From assembly GCA_037013495.1 (NCBI GenBank), contig CM072808.1, positions 45,990,068 through 46,054,067 on the forward strand: a DNA stretch of 64,000 nucleotides. The letters are read 5' to 3'. Shown in pieces: positions 45,901 to 58,014 of this stretch. Source of the DNA: Hippophae tibetana. Lineage: Eukaryota; Streptophyta; Magnoliopsida; Rosales; Elaeagnaceae. Within the stretch, counting starts at the first letter, position 1; the number at the start of each line of letters is the position of its first letter. The notes beneath the pieces are model-generated. The model did no database searches. It had not been told where the DNA came from and was given only the letters and a program-made list of their open reading frames with translations. A program made the translations under genes and the position numbers.

Positions 45901-48900
45901 ATAGAAATATAAAACAAACAATTTAGATAATGAAAGTATGTGGAGAGGAAAACGAGAAAGATAAATAAAATCATTCTTGATCTCCATTCATAGTAATACT
46001 GAAAGATTACATGTGAATTTATAGGAGTAATAAAATTTATAGGAGTAATAAGACTGAAACCCTAATTCTAGTAAGACTCTAAGTAATACTCCTAAACTAC
46101 AAAGAAACATAATAATAATTATCTAATATTCTAACCCTTATAGTTTCCAATACCAATAAAGAAATTAAATATTAATATTTAATATTTTAATTCTACCCCT
46201 CAAGTTGAACGTAAATAAGTTCAGATTGAACAATAACAAAAGACAATAAAATAGAAACCAATGAAAACAATCTGTCACAGTTGACATTTAATCTCATAGC
46301 TGCGTTGAAGCAGTCTTGCCAAGAGTGTAAAAGTCATGATTGATTAACTACAAAGAAACATAATAATAATTATCTAATATTCTAACCCTTATAGTTTCCA
46401 ACACGAACAATGAAATTAAATATTAATATTAATATTCTAATTCTACCCCTCTAGTTGAACGTAAATAAGTTCAGATTGAACAATAAAATAAAAACCAATG
46501 AAAACAATCTGTTGCAGTTGACATTTAATTTCAAAGTTGCATTGAAGCAATCTTGCCAAGAGTGTAAAAGTCATTGCTGAACCAACCAAAGATAATATGA
46601 AATATGGGATCAAGCCATGTTGGTGAGGACATTAATCTTGATTGACATTGTAGGCCACATGTAGTAAAATCTCCTTAAGATCAGATTGAACAATAACAAA
46701 AGACAATAAAATAGAAACCAATGAAAACAATTTGTCACAGTTGATATTTAATCTCAAAGCTGCGTTGAAGTAGTCTTGCTAAGAGTGTAAAAGTCATTGC
46801 TGAACCAGCCAAAGATAATTGGAAATATGGGATCAAGCCATGTTGTTGAGGACATTAATCTTGATTGACATCGTAGGCCACATGTAGTAAAATATCCTTA
46901 AGAGTGTAGGGTAATACAGAAAAATCCCTAGTAGAAAGCAACAGAGAATGTTGTTAGATAGGCTAAATAACAGCAAAACTACACAAAAAGGGTAGGTAAT
47001 GGAGTATTATTGATAAAGCGATGCAAGACCACCATACTAAAAATGACTTTTTGAAAATTGGAATAGTCAGTGGTGCAAGCGTGGGTATCGATGTAGATAG
47101 TGACTACTCCAATCAAACCAAGGTTGGCGTAAGTTGCCATCAACACATTTAGAAGAATATATACTCTAAATCTTTCTCTCAAGTTGAAGCATAAATATCA
47201 AACATGTCCAATTTGAATGATAAGGTATGAAAATCTTTCAATAGAACCCTTTTATAAGGCATTAGAAGTAAAACTCAAATTTTATTGAAGGTAAAATGAC
47301 AACCTTATAATTGGGTAGATAGAAACATGTAACCAAGCAATCAATCAATCAAATAGTTACCTTCACTAGTCTATATAACCCACATAATAGCAGCAAAATA
47401 AAAGCACTTGAATATATCAGACCACATAGTAGGAACGGACAAATAATTCCAGCAATCAAACCATAGAAGAAATAAGTCGAACATGCCAACTAATGCAATT
47501 ACACCAGACTTGCCATGGGTTAGCTGGTCAATAGTAGACAAGATCACGAAAAACTCCCTTTATCATCTGCAGTTGGTGTTAGCCACAAAAGACAACCAAC
47601 ACATATCCATAAAGACGAACTTTTGACAATAATAGAATGGCACAAATTTAAAGTGAATGATTTGTGTTGTGGCAACCAAAATTTCAATCAATAATATAAT
47701 CCATCAAATATCTCATATCATAAAATAGCTATGGAGAACCACCCAAATAACCAATCCATTACATTGCCGAAAACAACCTGAAATACTTCTTTGTGGAGGA
47801 AACTCACAAATTAATAATTGAAATAGTAGTTACAAAGTATAAAATTGAGACCTACATAAATATTAGAGTAGTAAGGAATTTTTATGTATTAAGACACGAA
47901 GTTAACCACATAACAAATTCAACAAAGTTGAACCCATAAAAACTAGATAAACTCAACAACCAAAACCTGCGTTCAATCATCATATGATGACAGCTGTGGT
48001 GAGTTATATGTCGGCAGCGGCGAGTCAGATGTTGATGGCAGTGGCCAGTCAGATGTTGATGGCAGCGGCTAGGTTTTGGGTTGGATTTGGGCAGACACTT
48101 ATTGTTATTATTATTTTTCCTTCATAATACAAATCTGACTTTTTAATATCTATGGAAAACATTTAGGAGAATGGAGGATAAAAACAGGATTTAGATAATC
48201 AAAGTATGTGGGGAGGAGAACGGGAAATAAATAAAATCATTTTATTCTTCGTTTCTAATGATACTGAGAGATTACACGTGAATTTATCAGAATAATAGGA
48301 GGATTAAAACCCTAATATTAATAGGATTCTAAATAAGACTCCTAAACTACTAAGGAAATATAATAATAATTATCTAATATTTTAACCCTAGTAATTTTCA
48401 ACATTAATAAGGAAACTAAATATTGATATCTAATCTTCCTATTGCTTCTTTTCACTTGGATTACACGGGAAAGTGATTTCTTGTTGATTATATTTCTTAG
48501 TCACTCTCAATTTGAGGTTTTGTTTCCAAACTTAAGTCAAAATGGTTTTCCTTGCTCAGACCATTGCCCCTTATTTCATGATCTAACTTCATTTTCTCAA
48601 ACGGTGGTTAGATCATGAAGATATTGAGGAAAATATTTGGGGAGTTGGATTAATTCAAGAATTACGAGGGTTGCTCAGAAATACTGGACTGTTAACATTT
48701 AGTAAATATGCAGATGGACTACATAAATACTTCACATCCAAATTTTCTTGGTGGGAGTAAAGCTGTTGAGGCTGCAATGCAGCAGGTCAAATTGTCTCGG
48801 TTTCCACAGGCTATTTCCAGGCAGAAAGTATGTGCACTGTGCATATGCTTCATTTTTGTTTTCGCAATTAATTGCTTTGTTTTGGTTTCATTTTCTCATT

Positions 48901-51900
48901 TTTTCGGTCATTTAGGATGGTGTAGAGTCTGATAAAGCTCCAACGTCAGAAAGAAGTTTGAAATCTCGAGCATTATTTACTAGACAAGTAAATGGGATTG
49001 TGTCTGACCAGGTGTGAAAATTCTTTCTTGTACTGGGATTATGCCTATAGAGTCTTGCAATTAAGGCCAAGGAATCAGGATTAGGAAGAAAATTAAAATT
49101 TGAAATCATTGTTTACTGGAGTTTGTCTGATTGGTTTTTTTTTCCTTTGGTCTCGACGAGTAACAGAGTGTTCGACCTGTAGCAGATGGGGAGAAAGTTG
49201 CATCTTCTGGTAACAATCTCCACAATATTTTATAGAGTGAATTCATAAGTGGTTAATATTTCATTTTGATATATATATATCCTAACTATGATGGTGTAGT
49301 TTTGTATGGGACAATTGATGTTTCTTTTTATTTTTTGGGTGTGCTTACTTAATGAGAAAGGGAATAGGAGAGAAGCACACTTCCATTACTTCACAAAATG
49401 ATATTGGAAAGGAAAAATCAATCACTCCCAAATCCTTCTCACAATCCATACTTCCCCTTGGGATCGTTTCCCATTCATTTTTTTTTTACTTTTTTAATTT
49501 TTAATTTTCTTGTGACAATCTTTCCCTTAATAAAATTTCAATATTACCAAATAACCCATGGTAAAACTATTAAAGCCAAAAATATTAAGGAAAATCCCAT
49601 AATAAGTACATCTAACCTATGTTTTTGGTTATTTGGTTATTTTAAATTATATTTTCTATTTAAATATTCATTTAAGACATGGATTTTTTTTGTTTATAAT
49701 TATTTTTTAATTATAAATTTTACATATTAGTAATAATTGAAGAGTAAATAATAATTAATATAATAAGGGTAAATTCGTAAAAGAGTCAGTTTTATTCCCA
49801 TAAATTCCCATTGTGGATATTTTCTTCATGTTTCGAAGGTAAATTTTTTCTTGTGTTCCAGTAAAATGTTAGTAAATGTGGTGAAAAGGAATGAACCCAC
49901 TTATTCTGCTTCCTTCCTACTCTGTTCCTTGTTACTCCTATAACGAATTAGTAAATACACTCTTAATTAATTTCTAGGCCTCTGCTTGTATTTTTGTGCT
50001 TATTACGAATTATTAACTACCTCACTTTTACGTTGTTGCTGGGGAAATAGGAGCAGAGAGCTGTTTAACCTGGTTTCCCCTTTTGTTGTTCAAGTTGTTT
50101 ATGACTAGGTACATTTAAGTCAATTTTGTAACTATTCATAAATGATCAGGAAGCACTAGTAGTTCAAGTTGGGGGATTTCATCGATTTTTGGTGGAAGTG
50201 ATAACCGTACAACCGTTAAAGAGAACCCAATAATAAAGATAGATAATGATCCTGTTCAGAGCATGGATCATGCTATATCTATGATTCAGTTGAGAGAGGT
50301 ATTTCCAGGTTTTAGTTTTCCCTGGCTAATGTACTTTAATATGATTTTTCTTTGGTTTGTTCTAATAATTACTTTGGTTTGTTTTAAGCCCCCAACTGTG
50401 TTGAGGCCTTCAGAGGTTCATTCAGAACAGGAGGCTATTGAAATTGCTGTCACTAAACTGATCTTGAGATCGTACTATGACATTGTTCGGAAGAATATAG
50501 AGGATTCAGTACCTAAAGCAATCATGCACTTCTTGGTAATTATAATTTGGTTTCTTTTTCTTTTAGTGATGATTGCTTTTTTGGTTGGTTTGTTGTTTTT
50601 ATATGAGATTTTCATAGCAATAGTTCGAAATGTGTAGGAATGACCGAATAAGTGGCAAAACTATTTTCTATTTTGTGTACATTGTCAACTTAATCTAGAC
50701 AAGTGCTAGAAGAAATATGTCAAATATAACACGAAAGTGGTAATTATAAATTTTTTTTGAAGGTAAACCAAGTGGTTGGAATGCTTAGTATCCTTCTTTA
50801 AAGAGTACCTATCCATGTTTGTGTCTACTCTATATTGAATAATTACGTGATAAAAATGTCTGATTTTAAACAATGTAGTTGCATTTAGATGTGAAAGACA
50901 TGGAATTTTCTTTTATTTGGATATTAAAATCTTGGCTATGCATTAGTCTTCTTTGTGATGTTCTTTTATTAGGAACATTGTATTATATTAATATATGATT
51001 ACAAAAGTAGAAGTGTATAGAGTGTACATCTTTGCATTAATTTTTATTACATTACCATTTATCAAGCATATTTTCCAATAATGTACTAGCGTTTAAACTG
51101 ACCCGAACATAATATACTTTTTATATTGTTCAGCTCTATTTTACTCTGTTAATTGTTAGTAACATTCTAGGTGAACCACACAAAGCGAGAGCTGCACAAT
51201 GTCTTTATTAAAAAGCTCTACAGGTAACTTGATTCAGTCTACTAAAAGTTGATTTTTCATCCTTTTTTCTTTAATCATACCATATACATAATTTATTAGT
51301 AACTTTTTTGGTTGATATTTTTACTTCCAATATCTTATCCTGTACAGGGAAAATATTTTTGAAGAGATGCTGCAAGAACCTGATGAAGTAGCAATGAAGA
51401 GAAAACGCACTCGAGAAACGCTCACAGTTCTTCAGCAGGCTTTTCGGGTAGGTTTTTCAGGTTACTTCATGCATACCATAAGTTAGCGCCATCAACTATT
51501 CATATTACACACTGTTCTACCTGGTCTTAAGTCTAAACAAGTATATATGTGTGCATTGTTCTGTTTTTTGTTGCATGCCTGTGGTATCAACTTATCCATT
51601 GAAAACCATCCAAGAGAAAACTTGTATGGACCCGGATGTGTAGCCATAGTGGTAGCTTTCTATATCTAGTGACAGTGAGGTGTAGATATAGAAGGACCGT
51701 GTCATACTCTGGGCTTACAGAAGTTTTTCTCACTTTTGAGAACATTTTGTGAATCTTTTGGAAAGGAATCAGAGTTGTAACTAAAGTGCAACATTGCAAG
51801 TAAGCTTTTTTCGGGAGAAGTTGGTGTTTTTGGCTTCATCAGGGCATCAGTTCATTTAGGAGTTCAAAGATTACTCAGTTTCTTATTTTAATTAGGAAGC

Positions 51901-52713
51901 TCGTAATTCTTAACGTTAGGGGTTAGAGTAGAGTTTTGTTGAGTGTATTATATGTAGTGTTGGATCCGGAGACCTATGATTTTAAACAATAATGATGAAT
52001 ATGTTTACTTGATTTATAAGTTATTAGCTAATTTTAAATTTTAAATTGTGATATCATCTATATCATTTATTTAAATTATTTATGGTTAAAATTATTAGTT
52101 AGATTCATTGGTTAACAACATTGGTCTCTGAATCCTATCCATATTGCAGCATCTTAATTAATGAAAATTAAGTCTAGAATTGCGAAGTAGCTCTTCATTA
52201 GAACTCGCATTTCCCCTCGATTTCCTCACATGTTCCAATCGCAGTGATGGTGTTTCTTTTGGTGCGGTCATGTGGGGACATTTGGGGTCCCCTATCTTTG
52301 TCGGACTGATGCTTTAGTCTATTAGCTTCTTCAAAAGCTAAAGGGAGATTTTAATACCTTTTAAACATAGGGACATTTTAGTTCTTACACAGGGACACTA
52401 GTCCGATTAAAGCAAAGTTCTCACTGGGTATTTTTCCTTCTTTTTCATTGTTACCTTTATGAAATCCGATAATATAGGTAATGCTTATCCTCATCTCTTT
52501 TTGTAGACAATTGATGAACTGCCTTTGGAAGCAGAATCAGTTGAGAAGGGATACAGTATTGGAGCCGATCCAACAGGTTTGCCGAAGATCCATGGACTTA
52601 CAACATCGACAATGTATTCTACTAGCAGTTCCAATGATTCTTACACGGCTTCTCCTAAGAACCAAAAGTCCCGAAAGTCATCCCATTCAGGGGAGCTTCA
52701 CTCCCCGTTTTAG
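36906..52713 (+). CDS. DRP3: Dynamin-related protein 3 (mitochondrial and peroxisomal fission GTPase)
   Basis: Large GTPase that constricts mitochondria and peroxisomes during division. Twenty exons: 36906-37286, 37975-38257, 38352-38380, 38479-38580, 39154-39222, 39314-39373, 40046-40159, 41825-41873, 42013-42122, 42414-42506, 43723-43815, 43887-44024, 48714-48827, 48916-49011, 49167-49209, 50150-50298, 50389-50535, 51171-51223, 51348-51447 and 52507-52713 (TAG). All keep frame, giving 809 residues, almost the length of Arabidopsis DRP3A. GTPase motifs: GSQSSGKS 56-63, DLPG 161-164, TKLD 230-233, VNRS 260-263. The middle/stalk domain follows, then a variable Ser-rich insert, the GTPase effector domain ([20 protein letters not shown]) and a Ser-rich tail. 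There is no PH domain or Pro-rich region, as expected for DRP3. I cannot separate DRP3A from DRP3B. Exon 3 is a 29-bp microexon. Introns 10 and 12 carry transposons. Confidence 0.95.
42578..43345 (-). mobile_element. Tourist-like MITE with telomere-like interior, in DRP3 intron 10
   Basis: 768 bp, flanked by TAA at 42575-42577 and 43346-43348. It is the same family as 24595-25434 but inverted: left end CCCAGTTTGGTTGACTGG; right end, read on the minus strand, GGTGACGTTTGGTTCAC. The interior (about 42770-43060) has CCCTAAA-like units, and the block ending near 43160 matches the TCGTCAGACAAAATA region in reverse, with changes. No coding sequence. Confidence 0.87.
44025..45920. other. Left part of DRP3 intron 12
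   Basis: No gene is seen. At about 44690-44710 the sequence GCACCAAACATGCCCTTAA looks like the end of another MITE (terminal repeat next to TTAA), with a related CACCAAACACTG block at about 44610, but the other end was not found. A T/C-rich and GGTGG-rich stretch lies at 45600-45665. Confidence 0.4.
46471..46903. repeat. 210-bp tandem repeat inside the intron-12 element
   Basis: The unit starting TCAGATTGAACAATA at 46471 restarts at 46681. Both copies include GGGATCAAGCCATGTTG and ACATGTAGTAAAAT near their ends. A shorter first copy starts at about 46220. Identity is high by eye (about 90%). Confidence 0.75.
48000..48070. repeat. Short GC-rich tandem repeat (about 27 bp)
   Basis: The unit GTCAGATGTTGATGGCAG occurs twice in succession (from about 48024 and 48050) with a related GGCAGCGGC flank. 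It stands out as GC-rich in this AT-rich intron and may be a remnant of coding sequence of the surrounding element. Confidence 0.55.
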
Positions 52714-53511
52714 ATCAATGCAGATTCTAATTGCAGTCATCTCTATCCATCCGTTGACACATGAGTTATTGTTCAACAGTTGACTATGTTTTCATTCAAT
52801 TGTTTTGCTTATTTCTAGAGGTTGGAACTCAATTCAGAAGCACCTTATTTGGGAGCTTTGTTTTTTCGTGCAAGTCTGATATCTGATTTTTGTTTTCGCT
52901 CTCCTATATGTATATCGATTATTTTTCATTCTCTTATAAAGCATAAGCCAATGGTTATATTCTTTATATGGCTCCTAGAAAAATAAAAGGAGCATATGAT
53001 CTGTTTCTCTCTATCTCTCTGCGCTCTCTTATGAATCAGATGACATTCAAATGTATGTTTTGTGGTCAAAGTCAGTTTTAAATTTTTCAGTCATAATTGT
53101 ATTCTATCTTACAATTTGCTTTAACTATCTTTCCTCATTTTTCATGAAATACCTGTGTTGTGGCTAAAAGACACAATATTGATCATGGATGTGATTACTT
53201 GATACTTCAATTTGGTGAATTTTTTTATAAAAAATTGACAAAAAATAGCCGTATTTGACACATATACCTATCAAATATGTCAAATACCTATCAAATATTT
53301 ACAGACTCGGTGTTTAACATTTTTGGCACCATATGCAATGTACACAGTTCCATTCATTTAAAGATAAAAGTATGAGGACCATACCCATGCATGTGTACAC
53401 CATCGTAATTCACTTTCAATTTACCAAGGAAAGAAAGTATTTTTCCTAAAAATCTTCAACTAGGGAGGAAATGGACATACAGTAGACTCATTGATACCAA
53501 GCTTGAAGGTT
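52714..53511. other. Region between convergent DRP3 and hydrolase genes
   Basis: It should hold the DRP3 3' UTR, with a possible AATAAA signal at 52982-52987, and the 3' UTR of the minus-strand hydrolase. A CAAATA(C/T)(A/T)TATCAAATA-like short repeat lies at about 53255-53300. No gene seen. Confidence 0.55.
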
Positions 53512-56500
53512 CTATAATGGAGGAAGCCGAGCCAACCAATCTAACAACTTTTCATGTACTAAATCAGGCCTATCATCATGTGGGCAATGACCGACTCCTT
53601 CAAGAACAGAGAGACTAACATTTGGTAACCGAGGAGGAAGAGAAGTGAAGTATTTACCAATAGGTCCATCAATGGGAGTAAATGGATCTTGATTACCCCA
53701 TAAGATTAGAACAGGTTTTGAGGATATTTTTGGTACCAACTGTATAGGGCTTGGCCCTGGTGGACCTGTTATAATAGAAACAAAAGCATCCAATGCTCCT
53801 GGATCTGATGTGGGCTCCATAATTATCTGCAATTTTTTTTTTTGAAAAAAGACATGAAAGAAGGTAAATTGGCATTGAAGTACTAAAAAGTCCATATGCT
53901 CCGATGTTACAAGATATGAAATGAATGTTTAGGCATAAATTTGATTTGTCACCTAATAGTTTAGGCATCATTTGAGATTATCAATTACATACTACGACTA
54001 TTTTAAGTAATTTAAGTTAAAACCGACACACTTTTAAATAAATCAAAATGAGTAGATAATGAATTAACTTATTTATTATTCTAAAAAAAAAGTTTAAAAA
54101 CAAAAATATTATCAATAATTATAAGTTTTGATTCTATTTTTATAAAACAAAAAAATCATTTAATTGTGATTTTATTATTAACAAATATATTTTGTTAAAT
54201 AAACTTAGAGTTATTTATGAATTAAATGAGCTATCTTATTTGATTTCATGAGTTAATTAAGTTAGAATTTTATAACTCTAAACTATTATATTAAACCTCA
54301 TTTAGGTTGAATTAGTTAAAATCGTTATTTCCAAAGAAAGAGTAATTTATGATTACGGCGAAATATATTTGATTTACCTCTACTAGTTCTTCATCTACTG
54401 CTTCCTTATTCGCATATACAGACATCAAAATATTTCTCAAGTTATCTCTGCATTAAATAAATGCTATCATCATCAAATACTTATTCAACTAAATTGACAC
54501 TTCTTAAGGAGTAAAAAAAATGATACCTCTGTCTCACACGTTCAAAGATAGCTGAAGCAATTCCACGTTGCTTTAATAAGAAATCAATCAACCAAAGCAA
54601 AGGTAACAATAACTTGATTCTCCAATCATCAACAATTGCCTTGTTGTTCATGCCACCAGCACAATTCAAAAGCACAACTCCTCTAACTAATGTTTCTTTG
54701 GATTCTATTTATATTTTTTTAAAAAAATCCAAAAATAGTAAATTGATATGCAACGATTTTTTGGAAATTACAAAAAATAACTCATATAAAACTTATAAAA
54801 ATAAAAATAGTATCCAAAAATATTGAACGCAGTCTAATTAAATGACGTTAAATATTTAAATAACTATAATTCAATTTGAACGATATCCAATTAAACGACA
54901 TTTAATAAGAAATAATATACCAAATTTTTTTAATAGTAAAAATGTATGGGTTTTAACATAAAGAATGTTATTTTTGTTGTTAAAAATTTTAAAGATATTA
55001 TTTTTGTGGTTTTTACAATATTTTTCTTTCTTGAGTTGAGATGTTAGGATTTAATGGTTTTATGTTAAATATACTGACTTCAAGTATTTATCACCCATAC
55101 TCACACCAAAAATAATATATGTTGAATATGTTTTTTAATATATTTCAAGGTAGGAATTCGAAACATGAATATTCATGAAGGAATATAATTATACTAGAAG
55201 AGGGTTGATATATCTATTGGATAAAGTAAAGAGTTTTTGCGCATTTGTTTGAAAGTTAAACGTGGATTCATTTAAAAGTGGTTTGAGGAGAAACATTTTT
55301 AGGAAGAATGATATAATTTGTGATTTTGTCTAGCAACATAAAATATGTTTTCTGTACAAGAAAATACTTCTCACAAATTATTTTCCTATTTAGTTCTAAA
55401 GCAATTTTACATGGTATAGAAGAAGTATACCTATCCTAAAATATGTATATTTCATTTGCAAGAAGGAAATTTTTTTTTTTTAAAAAAAATCTGCTTCCAA
55501 ATTTATTTAAATAACAAATTACTTTACCCGTTTGAAAAATAACAATCACAAGCCTTAAATTTTGTTTCAAGAAAGCGAGTAAAATATTGACATAAAACCA
55601 AGCAATTTAGGGGAACAATGTGCAATAAAACAATAATCCAATGAATGCAATTGCTTATTTTGGAAAGTTGTAGTGATTTTTTGTAATTTAATCAAATTTA
55701 GAGGGGGGGTTGGAATAATTTTGCCTTGCAAGAAAGAGGTAGGATTTAACATACCTGAAGCAGCAATTAGACAAGCAAGGCTTCCCACAGAATTCCCTAT
55801 TATCACTGTTGGCTTTTGAACAATTTCATCTAAGAAATCCAAGATTAACTGTTCACCCCAATAGTCACAGTTCGTTTTATTTATATCAAATTAATAGAGG
55901 AGATTGAATAATATTTACTGTTAGATTAATAGGTAAATGGAATGTTTACATAATTAGTCATGAATAGTATGATATTTTGATCACTTTATTTTTACATATT
56001 TGTCACATTAATCACATTTTTTTAAAATTTATACAATTTAATTACTTATTGTTACATAAAAAAATTGAAGGTGAAAATGTCTCAAAAAAATTTGAAAAAA
56101 ATGAAAAATAAAGTTACTAAAAGTGGTGATTAAAGCCTCTATAAATACAATAAAATATACTAATTTAATATAAGATAATCAATGTGTTAAATTTATAAAA
56201 TTAAGGTAAAATCAGATATAATTTATTCATTGGTTAAAGTATAGTATGTTTGGCGACTAATGCACCCTTCTATCATAAGTAAATGTAGAGTATGTTTTAT
56301 AACGCTTTTATGATATTATAAAAGCGTTTGTAATAGGAAAAAAAAATACTTTTGAATACTTAGAAAGTACTCTTTATACTTTACAAAAGCACAAATGATG
56401 TCATTTTTTAAAAAAGCGCTTCTTTTCTAAATCACGTTAACAACAGCAGAAGCAAAAAATACCAAGAAAGCATTTCAAAACTTGTCAAACTTGAATGAAA

Positions 56501-57955
56501 GCCATATATATTAAAAAAAAATATATATATATACCTGAGCCCATGTCTCCATTGTGTATGAAAACCCTACTGGCTTATCCGAAGCACCAAAACCAATAAG
56601 GTCAATGGCATAAACACTATAATACTGGGCTAGCGTCTTAATATTCCTGAGAGAATTATGATTTTCAATGAATTTTATTAATAAGAAATATATAACTTAA
56701 GATATTAAGTAATGCCTAGTAATCTAGCAATAAAATTTATCTTTTTTCCATTTTAAGTCATAGATTCGATTCACACAATTTGATAAAAAAAAACATAATA
56801 AACATAAGTATGTAACCAAGATTCATATGTAATTCATTTCACATGTATACTGAAATAGATTTCATCCTTTTATATTACATAATATTTTTTTTTTGGGGGA
56901 AGGAACATACATAATGTATTAATTGTCTAATAAAAGTTTTATAGTTAATTTATTAATGTATTAGTCGTCTAATAAAAGCTTTATAGTTAATTTATTACTG
57001 TATTAGTCTTCTAATAAAAACTTTATAGTTAATTTATTACTGTAATATCAACTAAAGTTAATTAAAGTTATTTTTGAAACCAACACATGCAAAAAAAAAT
57101 TAAGTTATTCAAAAACTAACAATAATGTTTTAATACATTATTATTTCTTTACAAATGTTAATTTACTCTACACATTATACAAATTAAATATTTAAAATTC
57201 AATAATTAAATCTATTACAATTTGAAAATAAAACCACAAATTTTAATATTATTAAAAATTATTTAAAAACTAAATTCTCACAAAGTTTAAATTATTAAAT
57301 GAATAACCCTTAATATTTTTGTATATTCTATAAAATCTCATTAATACTCTAAATTCCTCTAATTTTTGACAATATGAAGCTATACCTAAACTTAAACTTA
57401 TGAAAACATCTTATCTTCTAAAGGCCCAATATATATATAAAAGAGGATACAAATGAGTGGCTCTAATGAAACGCACCAAAAAATGTGGATAAAAAACACA
57501 AACCTACGCCAATGAGGAATAGAAGCACCAAATCCATGAACAAGAAGCAGAGCAGGTCTTGGATTTAATGAAGAAGAAGAAGATTGTTGCTGTTTTTCAG
57601 TATCATCAATATTAGAAGAAGTAACAAAGTAGTTTATTGAGTATTGACCCTTCCATAGCCATTTTTTATATCTCTCTTTTATTTCTCCCACCTTCATTTC
57701 AACACTTTCTTCTGTAGTTGTTGTAATACCACAATCCAACTTGGTTATGAACCCAATAGACTTATAATTTATACCTTTGAAAATACTAGGAAATTGGGGT
57801 TTTTTGTGGATGATTTTAGTTGTTGATTTGAGAGTGTAATTGTTAGCAAATAACTTTTTGTTACATCTGAAAATGAACTCTCTTTCTTTGTGTTGAGGTT
57901 GCTCTACATTTTGTAAATGGGTCACCAATCCTATCGATAGAGAGCTAAAGGCCAT
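53512..57955 (-). CDS. Chloroplast alpha/beta hydrolase, chlorophyll dephytylase 1 (CLD1)-like
   Basis: Six exons on the minus strand: 57955-57504, 56646-56535, 55848-55755, 54704-54527, 54447-54378 and 53826-53512, giving 406 residues in one frame. Residues 1 to about 60 are Ser/Thr/Lys-rich, a likely transit peptide. The alpha/beta hydrolase core shows HGFG (140-143, oxyanion region), the nucleophile elbow GNSVGS with Ser208, DLIGFGASDKP after strand 4, Asp349 in GNQDPFTP and His382 in GVGHCPHDDRP: a complete triad. Plant enzymes with GALDAFVSI.TGPPGP and this C-terminus are chlorophyll dephytylases, which remove phytol from chlorophyll during photosystem repair; pheophytinase is the nearest alternative. 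In exon 4 the acceptor TAG at 54705-54706 was chosen because it keeps frame and gives ESKETLVRGVVLLNCAGG. Confidence 0.88.
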
Positions 57956-57981
57956 TCTTGCTGCTCCCTAGTCTTTCTTTG

Positions 57982-58014
<33 letters not shown>

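Larger units (their letters stand above)
45921..48440 (-). mobile_element. Decayed non-autonomous copia-like LTR element in DRP3 intron 12
   Basis: Directly repeated LTR-like blocks lie at 45921-46183 and 48189-48435, sharing TTTAGATAAT, AGATTACA(T/C)GTGAATTTAT and CATAATAATAATTATCTAAT-type segments. Read on the minus strand, a purine-rich CAACTTGAGGGGTAGAA borders the first block (about 46193-46208), the usual polypurine-tract context of copia elements, so the element runs right to left. A third, partial LTR block with the same purine tract is at 46346-46450. The interior has no recognisable gag or pol. Limits are approximate and no target duplication was identified. Confidence 0.55.
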
